A DNA stretch of 29,716 nt from a virus: positions 1 through 29,716 of the IMG/VR virus record IMGVR_UViG_3300043595_000016; one strand, given 5' to 3'. The notes under the pieces are model-generated. The model searched no databases. It worked only from the letters and a program-made list of their open reading frames with translations, and was not told the DNA's origin. The position numbers and the translations under genes were made by a program. Shown here piece by piece: positions 1-6,165 of this stretch. Every line of letters starts with the position of its first letter. Position 1 is the stretch's first letter.

Positions 1-127
1 GGGGTGGGGGTGGATGAATCCACGGGATCATCGAGGGCGGCGAGGGCCTCACGCGCACGGTTCATGATCTGTTTCTGGCTCGTGGCTTCCCACAAGATGA
101 ACCGCAGCGCCTCGACGGCCTGCTCAT
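1..127. repeat. Terminal direct repeat, left copy
   Basis: These bases are identical to 29590-29716. Joining the two copies gives a circle of 29,589 bp. The repeat lies inside the coding sequence of a 111-aa ORF that stays in frame across the join, which argues that the join is real. A length of 127 is a usual maximum word size of short-read assemblers, so the repeat is probably an assembly overlap of a circular or permuted genome rather than a packaged terminal repeat. Confidence 0.95.
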
Positions 128-311
128 AGAGGGGGAGGCGGTTGACGGCGAAGACGATGCCTTCTAGGTGGGCGTCGTCCTCCCACTTCCCCCACGGAAC
201 CATCGGAGCGCCGTCCGCATCGCGGATGCAGGTGTAGCCGTTCTCCCTATCAACGCTCCACGGGCGCTTCTCCAGTAGCTCTCGGGCCGTCTGGGGGGTC
301 GTGGTGGTCAT
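1..311 (-). CDS. Hypothetical phage protein, 111 aa, N-terminal part (runs over the window ends)
   Basis: The start is ATG at 311-309, overlapping the TGA of the preceding gene as ATGA. The protein begins MTTTTPQTARELLEKRPW and has the look of small phage proteins with an N-terminal sandwich (a conserved-looking GYTCIRDADG segment) and a C-terminal helix rich in Ala/Leu/Glu. Reading continues past base 1 to base 29589 of the circle and ends in TGA at 29567-29565, which overlaps the start of the adenine methyltransferase gene as ATGA. Full length is therefore 111 aa. I do not recognise a named family. It belongs to the early leftward operon between the RDF-like and methyltransferase genes. Confidence 0.85.
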   Translation of the reverse strand, partial: MTTTTPQTARELLEKRPWSVDRENGYTCIRDADGAPMVPWGKWEDDAHLEGIVFAVNRLPLYEQAVEALRFILWEATSQKQIMNRAREALAALDDPVDSSTPT

Positions 312-556
312 CGGGAATCCGCCCGGACCAGATCGAAGAACGCCTCGTGTGCGTAGCCGGGAGCGTAGGTGTGGAGGCCGATGCGCCGATGCGGCTGAAA
401 CGGCAACGGAACCCCCGGCATGTCCTTGAGCGGCACGCGGCGATTCGGGCAGGGCCGCGCCTTGAGTCCCTTCTGCGGCGTGCACTCCCACTCCAGCTCT
501 TGACCCGTGGTTGGGGTCGTGCTCATCCCTTCGCTGCTCCTCTCCTGGGTGGTCAT
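308..556 (-). CDS. Small hypothetical protein, 82 aa
   Basis: The start is ATG at 556, overlapping the TGA of the upstream 59-aa ORF (ATGA); a second ATG ten codons in (MSTTPTTG), preceded by an AAGGG sequence, is an alternative. The open frame continues further upstream but there it shadows the neighbouring genes. The protein contains two cysteines (WECTPQKGLKARPCPNRR) that could be part of a small metal or disulfide motif, but the spacing is not diagnostic. Basic in the middle, no membrane segment. Stop TGA overlaps the next ATG. Function unknown; early-operon accessory protein. Confidence 0.75.
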   Translation of the reverse strand: MTTQERSSEGMSTTPTTGQELEWECTPQKGLKARPCPNRRVPLKDMPGVPLPFQPHRRIGLHTYAPGYAHEAFFDLVRADSR

Positions 557-732
557 CGGGCGCCTCCTCGCTGGACGCGGTCGAGGCGCTTGACGATCTC
601 GTGGATCTCGGCGGCCTCGGTCACGCGGTACACGCTGGTCAGCAGCAGGCGCGCTTCGCGCAGGTGGCTGATGGCTTCGATCAGGGCCCGGGGACGACGT
701 CGCGGCCGCGGCAGGACCGCCGGGGCTCTCAC
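553..732 (-). CDS. Small hypothetical protein, 59 aa
   Basis: A GTG start at 732-730 overlaps the TGA (731-729) of the RDF-like gene as GTGA, and its own TGA overlaps the next ATG as ATGA, so it fits the translational-coupling chain exactly. The protein has an Arg/Pro-rich N-terminus (RPRRRPR) followed by one long predicted amphipathic helix from LIEAISHLREARLL to EIVKRLDRVQ, possibly a coiled coil. The longer open frame to 891 is antisense/shadow of the upstream gene and was not used. No family recognised. Confidence 0.7.
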   Translation of the reverse strand: MRAPAVLPRPRRRPRALIEAISHLREARLLLTSVYRVTEAAEIHEIVKRLDRVQRGGAR

Positions 733-2114
733 GCCGCACCGCTGGCGTCGAACTCGCCGGCTACCAGGCGGGCGGTCCACGACACCCATTCGGCCACGCT
801 CAGCTCGTCGGGCTGCTTGCCGGTGCCGGCAACGACGAACACGTCGACCGCAGCCCATGATTCGAGGCCCTTGGCGTGGGCGCGCGGCCATACCCAGGTG
901 CTGACCGCGTCCAGGTCGGTCTCGCTGCTCTCGCCGGTGATGGCGTCGGGCAGGGAACGCATGAAGGCGTCCAGCGCCTGGAACTCGACCGGCACCAGCT
1001 CGGTCAGGGTGAACTTGTCGACGTCGCCGGGTGAGATGGACAGCACGCCAGCAGCCACCAGACGCACCGCGTCATGGTCGAAGCCGCGCTCGCGTCCCAG
1101 GGCGTGGATGCGCTTCATCCAGTATTCGGGATCGTCCTCGTCGGCCGCGGCCTGCGCCTTGCGGGGACGAGTGGCCGGAGCAGGGGACTCGAGGGGAGCC
1201 GAGTCGGAAGCCACCCCTTCCGTCTCGGGGTCGCCCTGCTCCGGCGCATCATTGCCCGGCTCATCCGGCGCAGCAGCGCGAGCACGACGCTGCCGGCCGG
1301 ATGGCGGGATCTCGGGTGCGCTGTTGGCCCGCTTCTTGGCGGGCCCCGGTGGCTCGGACTGCTCCGCGATCGACGGCGCCAGGTCCGCGCTGGTCAGCTG
1401 CGGGACGGGGGTCAGCTTGGGTCGTGGGCTGGTCGCCTCGGCCAGCTGCAGCGGCTCCGCGCCACCGGACAGCAGCTGCGCCGGCGTGATCTCGATGTCG
1501 AGCACCGGAACCGCGAAGCGCAGCGTCTGGGGCTTGCCGTTGGCTCCCGGGCGCTTCACCGAACGCTGCTCGAGCCGCAGGCGCGCGGGGAGAAGAGCGC
1601 CGCGCCCGGCGGCCAGCTGGATGATCTCCACCGCGCTGGCCAATTCGACGGCGGCGTAGTAGCCGGACGTGTCCAGGCGCCACACGCCGAGCCCCGGAAG
1701 GTCGCGCAGCATCACCGACAGCCGGGTGTGAATGTCGCACTCGCGGTTGTCAGCGTCGCACTTGCACGGGCCCTCGCTGATCGACTCGATGGTGCCGTCG
1801 CAGCGGCGCTGGCAGCCGCCGGCGGACCACAGCTCGTATGCCTGGGAGAAGGACAGATCCGAGGGCGGCACGATGACCTCGAGGCTGTCAGTCTCGGTGA
1901 CGACCTCCCATTGCTTACCGGCCGGGGCCAGCCATTCGCCGGGCTTGCCGCCGTACTCTGCGGCGGCCTGCTCGATGCGGCGCCGGTCGGGACTGGTCAG
2001 GCGGAAGGTCTCGAGCTTCTCGGGACGGGTGCGGCCGTTGCCGGCGGCGACCTGCTGGCCGATCCGGATGCGTCCGGCCTCGGCGATGCGGCGCTGCAGT
2101 GCCAGGAGGGTCAT
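729..2114 (-). CDS. Recombination directionality factor-like / 'hydrolase or metal-binding' phage protein, 461 aa
   Basis: I recognise the N-terminal ~240 residues as a family common in phages of Actinobacteria, annotated either as phiC31 gp3-like recombination directionality factor or as 'hydrolase or metal-binding protein'. Visible signatures are QRRIAEAGRIRIG at residues 8-20, FRLTSPDR near 37, a Cys-rich putative zinc site (GGCQRRCDG, then CKCDADNRECD, residues ~98-126) and LPGLGVWRLDTSGYYAA near 139. Residues ~255-325 are a Pro/Ala/Glu linker and the last ~135 residues form a second, helical domain beginning DPEYWMKRIHALGRERG that I do not recognise. Start ATG at 2114, 8 nt after the TAG of the exonuclease gene. 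The genome carries a tyrosine integrase, so an RDF role is not assured; the position next to a nuclease also suits a replication/recombination role. Confidence 0.75.
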   Translation of the reverse strand: MTLLALQRRIAEAGRIRIGQQVAAGNGRTRPEKLETFRLTSPDRRRIEQAAAEYGGKPGEWLAPAGKQWEVVTETDSLEVIVPPSDLSFSQAYELWSAGGCQRRCDGTIESISEGPCKCDADNRECDIHTRLSVMLRDLPGLGVWRLDTSGYYAAVELASAVEIIQLAAGRGALLPARLRLEQRSVKRPGANGKPQTLRFAVPVLDIEITPAQLLSGGAEPLQLAEATSPRPKLTPVPQLTSADLAPSIAEQSEPPGPAKKRANSAPEIPPSGRQRRARAAAPDEPGNDAPEQGDPETEGVASDSAPLESPAPATRPRKAQAAADEDDPEYWMKRIHALGRERGFDHDAVRLVAAGVLSISPGDVDKFTLTELVPVEFQALDAFMRSLPDAITGESSETDLDAVSTWVWPRAHAKGLESWAAVDVFVVAGTGKQPDELSVAEWVSWTARLVAGEFDASGAA

Positions 2115-2122
2115 GGTGGGTG

Positions 2123-3025
2123 CTACCTCGTCTCGATCAGCGGGTCGCCCATGACCCGCTTGGATGTCTGGAACAGCCAGCGCGCGGCGTCCTGCGCGGC
2201 GAGGTAGGCGTCGAAGACGGCCTCGTCGCAGCGGATCGGGAACGCTTCGCAGCTGTCGGGGGTGATGTGGATGGCCAGCCCGGTATCAACGTCAGGAACT
2301 GGCTGCGCCATGGCGCGCTCTTCGGGCCCGAGCAGGTAATAGCGACGGCGGAACTTCTCCATCCGTCGCGGGCGCCACACGGCGGCGTGCTTCGCCCAGC
2401 GGTAGGCGGCCAGCTGCAGGCCAACCTGCTCCGGGTACGGGGTGGTCGGGTTGCCGCGGGCGTCGACGCTCTTGCGGCTGCTCTTGTAGTCGGCGATGTA
2501 GCGCACGCCCTCGATGGTCAGGAAGGCATCGGCGGTGCCGGCGTAGCCGAGCTCGGGGTGATAGACGGCGACCTCGGTGGCCTGGTACGCCGGGCTGAAG
2601 CGGTCCAGCCACTCATCGAAGCGGTCGAGGAAGGGCCTGACCTCCGGATCCACCACCGGGCGTGTGCCGGTCAGCGCGTACTCCTCGCACGCCTTGTGCA
2701 CCAGCTCGCCCAGCTCGGTGGCCGAGCGGATGCCCTTCGGCTTGCGGAGGCGCGCGTCGCGCAGCCACTTCACGGCCTGACAGGTGGCAGCATCGGTGTG
2801 CGTGCACTCGGCCTCGTCGTCGGCCAGCATCGCCTGCCACGTCTTGGTCGAGTGGACGGCAGCCAGCGCTGCCTGCTCGCTGGCCCAGTACATCAGCGCC
2901 GGCTTGTCGAGGGCGCCGATGATGGTCGTCACGCTCCACAGCTCGAGGTCGCCCTGCTCAGGCGTAGCGTCCTCGATGGCAGCCTGGCCGAGCGCCGGGA
3001 CCTGCTCTGCGGCGAGGGCGTTCAC
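2123..3025 (-). CDS. RecB/Cas4-like PD-(D/E)XK exonuclease, 300 aa
   Basis: The PD-(D/E)XK nuclease core is visible in the middle: ELGELVHKACEEYALTG (helix I with H), then GYAGTADAFLTIEGVRY with the first acidic residue, IADYKSS as the D-x-K motif, and EQVGLQLAAYRWA as the QxxxY helix. This matches phage exonucleases of the RecB/Cas4 type that act on DNA ends in recombination or replication. I see no four-cysteine Fe-S cluster as in true Cas4. The GTG start at 3025 overlaps the TGA of the upstream gene (GTGA); the open frame continues to 3112 but overlaps that gene. It lies directly upstream of the RDF-like gene, suggesting a joint DNA-processing function. Confidence 0.85.
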   Translation of the reverse strand: MNALAAEQVPALGQAAIEDATPEQGDLELWSVTTIIGALDKPALMYWASEQAALAAVHSTKTWQAMLADDEAECTHTDAATCQAVKWLRDARLRKPKGIRSATELGELVHKACEEYALTGTRPVVDPEVRPFLDRFDEWLDRFSPAYQATEVAVYHPELGYAGTADAFLTIEGVRYIADYKSSRKSVDARGNPTTPYPEQVGLQLAAYRWAKHAAVWRPRRMEKFRRRYYLLGPEERAMAQPVPDVDTGLAIHITPDSCEAFPIRCDEAVFDAYLAAQDAARWLFQTSKRVMGDPLIETR

Positions 3026-3252
3026 CGGCCTTCGGCCTGCCACACTTCGAAGCTGGTTGCGTACTGGTCGCGCCAGGCGCTCTCCGGCAGGTCCTCGTGG
3101 ACGTCGGCGCACGGCTCGGCGGTGCCGTCGCTATGGACGTGGATGGCGTCAATCAGCCCCTTTGTTTCATGGCGGGACAAGGACCCTGTGCGCGGCTCTC
3201 CCGCGCCACCATTCGGGGCTGACTGTTCAATGGCGAGGACTGCGAAGGTCAT
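3022..3252 (-). CDS. Small hypothetical protein, 76 aa
   Basis: ATG at 3252 overlaps the TGA of the upstream membrane-protein gene as ATGA; its TGA overlaps the GTG of the exonuclease. Starts MTFAVLAIEQSAPNGG and ends FEVWQAEGR. The C-terminal half (WRDQYATSFEVWQAEG) is rich in aromatic and acidic residues. No transmembrane segment and no family recognised. Retained because of the exact coupling at both ends. Confidence 0.7.
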   Translation of the reverse strand: MTFAVLAIEQSAPNGGAGEPRTGSLSRHETKGLIDAIHVHSDGTAEPCADVHEDLPESAWRDQYATSFEVWQAEGR

Positions 3253-3593
3253 CGCTCTGGGTCCGTCACGTGCAGCACGCCAGTGATGGCCATGCCGAGG
3301 ACGAGCATGAGAGCTGAGAAGCCGGTGTACCCGCCGTATCCCATGATGACCAGGAGCAGGCCGGAGGTCAGGCCGGCGATGAGCAGGACGTGGCCGACGA
3401 GCTCCCAGAACAGTCGCCACCCATCGGGGTCGTAGCGGACGTACTCCGGAGCGGCTTGGCGGATCTCGTCAAGATATGAATGGGCTGGCCGGCGCATCTT
3501 GAGGATCGGCCCGCCCACGGTGTGGTACGTCTGGACCACGCCGAGGATGCGTTCGTCACCGATGCTGACCGCCGTCGCGTCCTTGCGGGTCAT
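3249..3593 (-). CDS. Membrane protein with two predicted transmembrane helices, 114 aa
   Basis: A soluble N-terminal ~60 residues containing PEYVRYDPDGWRLFWE is followed by two hydrophobic stretches, HVLLIAGLTSGLLLVIMGY and FSALMLVLGMAITGVL, separated by a short Gly/Tyr turn, so both ends are on the same side of the membrane. The gene is coupled to its neighbours by ATGA overlaps (3593-3590 and 3252-3249). In an immediate-early position behind the regulator, such proteins are often exclusion or host-takeover factors, but nothing here identifies the job. Confidence 0.75.
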   Translation of the reverse strand: MTRKDATAVSIGDERILGVVQTYHTVGGPILKMRRPAHSYLDEIRQAAPEYVRYDPDGWRLFWELVGHVLLIAGLTSGLLLVIMGYGGYTGFSALMLVLGMAITGVLHVTDPER

Positions 3594-3769
3594 GCGTCGG
3601 TCGCCCGGAGGCTCGGCATGACCTCGAAGGTGTACTCCTGGACCGTGAAGCCATCCTCACCGCGCATCTGGCGCTCTGTGAGCAGGCGGATCCAGCGGGG
3701 GGTGTGGCGCGTGGACGCCGGCGTGGGGGTGACATGCTGGCGTTCAGCGATCCGGTCAGTGAGTGCCAT
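3590..3769 (-). CDS. Small hypothetical protein, 59 aa
   Basis: ATG at 3769 is preceded by a good Shine-Dalgarno (AAAGGAGCC, 7-8 nt spacing), one of the few clear ribosome sites in the operon, because here a hairpin-bearing gap of about 70 bp separates it from the regulator gene. Reads MALTDRIAERQHVTPTPAS to MPSLRATDA and stops with TGA overlapping the next ATG. It begins with a short helix followed by a probable beta strand (GEDGFTVQEYTFEVM). No family recognised. Confidence 0.7.
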   Translation of the reverse strand: MALTDRIAERQHVTPTPASTRHTPRWIRLLTERQMRGEDGFTVQEYTFEVMPSLRATDA

Positions 3770-3788
3770 GGTGTAGGCTCCTTTCGCT

Positions 3789-3830
3789 GAGCCCGTTCCC
3801 TCTGTCTTCGCGGATGAGGGGAGCGGGCTC
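3789..3830. promoter_or_regulatory. Imperfect inverted repeat between the Fis-like gene and the next gene
   Basis: GAGCCCG..TCCC on the left pairs with GGGGAGCGGGCTC on the right, with a one-base bulge and a loop of about 14 nt. On the minus strand it lies just after the stop of the Fis-type gene and just before the AAAGGAG ribosome site. There is no following U-run, so it is more likely an attenuator or RNA-processing/stability hairpin than a simple terminator. Confidence 0.4.
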
Positions 3831-3838
3831 GGTGTGTG

Positions 3839-4042
3839 TCAGGCGTCGACGACGACCTGGCGCTTGAGGGTGATCCCGTGCTCTCGGATGAATCGGTGGA
3901 CCGTCGTGCGGTGGCGGTTGAGGATTCGAGCGGCCTCAGTGACGCTGCCATCGGCCTCGACCAGCGCCTGCTCGACCCGGTCGTGGGTCAGCTCGTTCGG
4001 CTTGGCGCAGGCATCGCAGTCGGTGTGCATCTCGGTCGTCAT
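3839..4042 (-). CDS. Fis-type helix-turn-helix regulator, 67 aa (Cro-like position)
   Basis: This first gene of the leftward operon encodes a 67-aa protein that is essentially one Fis/NtrC-C-terminal-type HTH: RVEQALVEADGSVTEAARI forms helices one and two and LNRHRTTVHRFIREHGI the turn and recognition helix (residues ~22-58). Two N-terminal cysteines (CDACAKP) may bind metal. ATG at 4042 sits only a few bases from a TGCTACTGT extended -10 on the same strand, so the mRNA may be leaderless. It faces the repressor gene divergently and shares with it the core RTTVH of the recognition helix, which suggests both bind the same operators. Likely lytic-side (Cro-like) regulator. Confidence 0.85.
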   Translation of the reverse strand: MTTEMHTDCDACAKPNELTHDRVEQALVEADGSVTEAARILNRHRTTVHRFIREHGITLKRQVVVDA

Positions 4043-4048
4043 TCCTCA

Positions 4049-4078
4049 ACAGTAGCAGGAAACGCGACGACCGTAGCA
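4049..4078 (-). promoter_or_regulatory. Leftward operator pair with overlapping early promoter
   Basis: Two 9-bp sites on the minus strand, TGCTACTGT (4057-4049) and TGCTACGGT (4078-4070), start exactly 21 bp apart. The proximal one is an extended -10 element (TG-C-TACTGT) about 7 nt before the ATG of the Fis-type gene, predicting a start of transcription at or very near the ATG. The distal copy covers the -35 region. Binding by the repressor would block the early promoter. Confidence 0.65.
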
Positions 4079-4107
4079 TTAGATTCCACCACGCGCAAGG
4101 GACCTTC

Positions 4108-4137
4108 GGCTACACCTGTTGCATGACGTGCTACAGT
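4108..4137 (+). promoter_or_regulatory. Rightward operator pair with overlapping repressor promoter
   Basis: A mirror image of the leftward pair: TGCTACAGT at 4129-4137 and a degenerate copy GGCTACACC at 4108-4116, again 21 bp apart, on the plus strand. TG-C-TACAGT forms an extended -10, and its spacing to ATG 4146 predicts a leaderless or nearly leaderless repressor mRNA. Confidence 0.55.
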
Positions 4138-4145
4138 ACGGCGGA

Positions 4146-4550
4146 ATGCTGGTGACAGAGCGCACCACGCTAGCCGTGGAACTCCAGGCGGTGATGGCGT
4201 CGCGAGGCGCGACCGAATGGTCGAAGATCCTCGACGTTGATCGGACCACCGTGCACAAGTGGTGGTCCGGAGATGCGTATCCGCGAGGACGTCAGCTCGA
4301 GGCGATCGCGCGTGAGGTGGGGATGTCCCTACGCTTCGTCCCTGAGGCCGTGGAAGAGGCGCCCTCCTGGGCGCGTCAGCTGACTGACGAGATCAAGCGA
4401 GAGATTCGTCGGGTCGCTCTGGGTCCGGACGCCGACTTCGAGGAGCACGAGTCTCTTGTGGAGCGAGTAGTCGCGAGGCTCGAAGCTCAGCGAACAAAGC
4501 CTCGGCGATCTGGCGGCGGCAGAGCACAGGCGAAACAGGGTGACGCCTGA
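4146..4550 (+). CDS. XRE-type phage repressor (CI-like), 134 aa
   Basis: An HTH covers residues ~8-60: LAVELQAVMASRGATEWSKI, then LDVDRTTVHKWWSGDAYPRG and LEAIAREVGMSL. The DRTTVHKWW recognition helix and the following WSGD..PRG turn are typical of XRE repressors. The rest is a charged helical tail (residues ~75-134) that may dimerise; it has no LexA-like protease motif, so induction by RecA cleavage is not indicated. Start chosen at ATG 4146 because the promoter and operator occupy the preceding bases; an in-frame TTG at 4119 would put the operator inside the gene. Divergent from the Fis-type gene and first gene of the lysogeny module. Confidence 0.85.
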   Translation: MLVTERTTLAVELQAVMASRGATEWSKILDVDRTTVHKWWSGDAYPRGRQLEAIAREVGMSLRFVPEAVEEAPSWARQLTDEIKREIRRVALGPDADFEEHESLVERVVARLEAQRTKPRRSGGGRAQAKQGDA

Positions 4551-4650
4551 GCCACTCGTATTCGACGAGGGCGACGATGAAACCGACGAGGGCGGGATCG
4601 ACGGATCGCACGGGCACCTCCAAGAGACCAGCGGGGGCACGCACCATTGA
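4540..4650 (+). CDS. Possible small acidic peptide, 36 aa
   Basis: A GTG at 4540 within the end of the repressor gene (11-bp overlap) opens a 36-codon frame, very acidic in the middle (FDEGDDETDEGG) and ending GGTHH before TGA. The position suits translational coupling to the repressor, and the acidic composition resembles small anti-regulator or mimic peptides. No family support, so it may be chance. Confidence 0.3.
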   Translation: MTPEPLVFDEGDDETDEGGIDGSHGHLQETSGGTHH

Positions 4651-4747
4651 TGATGCTTGGTCGGTTGGGTGCGGTCCAGAGCAGATAGGACTATTGCGTT
4701 GCCTGACGGCACCCGTGCACGATGCCCGCCATGCCTAGTCACGCAGT

Positions 4748-4753
4748 TCTAAT
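4748..4753 (+). promoter_or_regulatory. Possible -10 element of the membrane protein/sulfatase pair
   Basis: TCTAAT (5 of 6 matches to TATAAT) ends 6 nt before the ATG at 4760, which predicts a leaderless transcript starting at the ATG. No convincing -35 is visible. The 109-bp gap (4651-4759) contains nothing else that I can identify. Confidence 0.3.
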
Positions 4754-4759
4754 GCTCCC

Positions 4760-4924
4760 ATGCACACGGGCGTTCTGATCGCCTACGTCCTCATCATGGC
4801 GGCCGCCTGGATGGTCGTCCTGACGTGGGTCGGTTGGCTCCCCGGCGTCGCCCTGTGGGGCGCGGCTGCGAGTCTGAGCGCCGGAGTGATCCTGCTGATG
4901 TTGATCGAACGGCCGGCGCATTGA
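4760..4924 (+). CDS. Small membrane protein, 54 aa
   Basis: Two hydrophobic segments fill the protein: VLIAYVLIMAAAWMVVLTWV and LWGAAASLSAGVILLMLI, with WLPG at the turn. ATG at 4760; TGA at 4922-4924 overlaps the TTG start of the sulfatase-like gene as TTGA, so the two are translationally coupled and probably work together. Too small to assign; candidates are a membrane partner of the enzyme or a superinfection-exclusion protein. It is on the lysogeny strand and would be expressed in the prophage. Confidence 0.7.
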   Translation: MHTGVLIAYVLIMAAAWMVVLTWVGWLPGVALWGAAASLSAGVILLMLIERPAH

Positions 4925-6159
4925 TCCGAATCGACTGGCGCCCGCCAGTTGCCGCGATCGCTGCTGGCGCGGGCTACATCCTCGGCGCGTGGGCCTCGTT
5001 GGTCGCTCCGATCGAGTACACCTATCGCCCGCTGGTGGTCGTGATCGTCATTGGCCTGGTAGTCGGGCTCGCCGCCACGCCACTGGGGCGCTGGGCGCCC
5101 CTCGGTGCCGTGGCCGTCGCCTCACTCATCGCCCAGCCGGACACGTGGCCAATCTTCGCACTCGGCGGAGCCGCGCTGTGGATCATCGGGCGTCTGCGGC
5201 ATCGCCCGATCGACACGGCGACGCCCGTGCTCGCCGCCGCCCTTGCGTTCCTCGTCATCGGGATCGTCCAGGTCGCCCCGAATCTGTCATGGCCGGGGGC
5301 TGCTCCGGAGCGGACCGAGCGACCGGTGTATCTGGTCATGCTCGACGGCTATCCGCGCATCGACAGCCTGGCCGAGCACGGGATCGACAACGCGCCCTTC
5401 ATCCAGCAGCTCGGGGCGCGCGGCTTCGACCATTATCCCGACGCCCACTCGGTGCATCGCTGGACCGATCGGACCCTGACCGCCCTGCTGGCCGGCTCAC
5501 CTGATGGGATACCTGACATCGACAGTCGAGACCACGAGCGAGTCGCGGTACACAAGGCGCTCCGCGTGCCTGACGGCTGGGTGGCGATCGCGCCGCCGGT
5601 GGGCCACGTGGTGATGACCGGGCCGACCCTGCCGGTGGCCAGCGTCAACGACTTCGAGGCCTTCCTGATCGGCAAGTCGCTGCCTGCCATGGTCGCACCG
5701 GACCCGTTGCGCGAGTGGATCCGGGCCGATGTGGCACGGCGGGTGAGCGAGTCGCTGGCGGCCCTGCCACGCACGCCGGGACCGGTATTCGCTCACCTCA
5801 TGGCCCCGCACCCGCCCTTCCCTGACGGGCTGGAGTGCTGGCCCAGCTGCCAGGTCTTCCAGAACGATGCCGCGCGGCAGGGGATCACGACCGACGAGTG
5901 GTGGCGGCGCATGGGCGCCTACTTGGCGAGCCTGAACGACGAGCTGCTCGACGCTGTGGACGCCATCCTCGCCGAGCACCCGGACGCGACGATCGTCCTG
6001 TTCAGCGACCACGGCGGACGAGCGGACGAGGTGGACATGGATGAGTGGTATCGAACGCTGCTGGTGGCGAGGACGCCCGACCAGCCGATGCTGTTCGCCA
6101 GCGCGCCGCGGCCCGACGTGATCCTCCGGATGTTGGAGCCGAACGCCGCTCGGCGCTGA
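4921..6159 (+). CDS. Membrane-anchored sulfatase/alkaline-phosphatase-superfamily hydrolase, 412 aa
   Basis: The N-terminal ~130 residues contain four or five transmembrane segments (e.g. VAAIAAGAGYILGAWASL, LVVVIVIGLVVGLA, VLAAALAFLVIGIVQVAP). The catalytic domain follows: VYLVMLDGYPRIDSL gives the first metal-binding Asp, the HSVHRWTDRTLTALL segment holds the likely Ser/Thr nucleophile, FAHLMAPHPPF supplies metal/substrate histidines and VLFSDHGG is the D-H metal pair near the C-terminus. Family members act outside the membrane on sulfate or phospho-groups of surface polymers. The TTG start at 4921 overlaps the stop of the upstream membrane gene. Being downstream of the repressor on the same strand, it is probably a lysogenic-conversion gene that changes the host surface. 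Substrate unknown. It ends 6 nt from the convergent tail gene. Confidence 0.8.
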   Translation: MIRIDWRPPVAAIAAGAGYILGAWASLVAPIEYTYRPLVVVIVIGLVVGLAATPLGRWAPLGAVAVASLIAQPDTWPIFALGGAALWIIGRLRHRPIDTATPVLAAALAFLVIGIVQVAPNLSWPGAAPERTERPVYLVMLDGYPRIDSLAEHGIDNAPFIQQLGARGFDHYPDAHSVHRWTDRTLTALLAGSPDGIPDIDSRDHERVAVHKALRVPDGWVAIAPPVGHVVMTGPTLPVASVNDFEAFLIGKSLPAMVAPDPLREWIRADVARRVSESLAALPRTPGPVFAHLMAPHPPFPDGLECWPSCQVFQNDAARQGITTDEWWRRMGAYLASLNDELLDAVDAILAEHPDATIVLFSDHGGRADEVDMDEWYRTLLVARTPDQPMLFASAPRPDVILRMLEPNAARR

Positions 6160-6165
6160 CTCAGA

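Noticed and set aside
2123-3025. True Cas4 adaptation protein
   Set aside because: The nuclease fold is shared, but the four-cysteine Fe-S cluster is not visible and no CRISPR context exists; phage exonuclease is the simpler call.
4393-4647. Minus-strand 84-codon frame opposite the repressor 3' end
   Set aside because: It has a fairly protein-like sequence, but it overlaps the repressor almost fully, has no ribosome site and is not coupled to anything.
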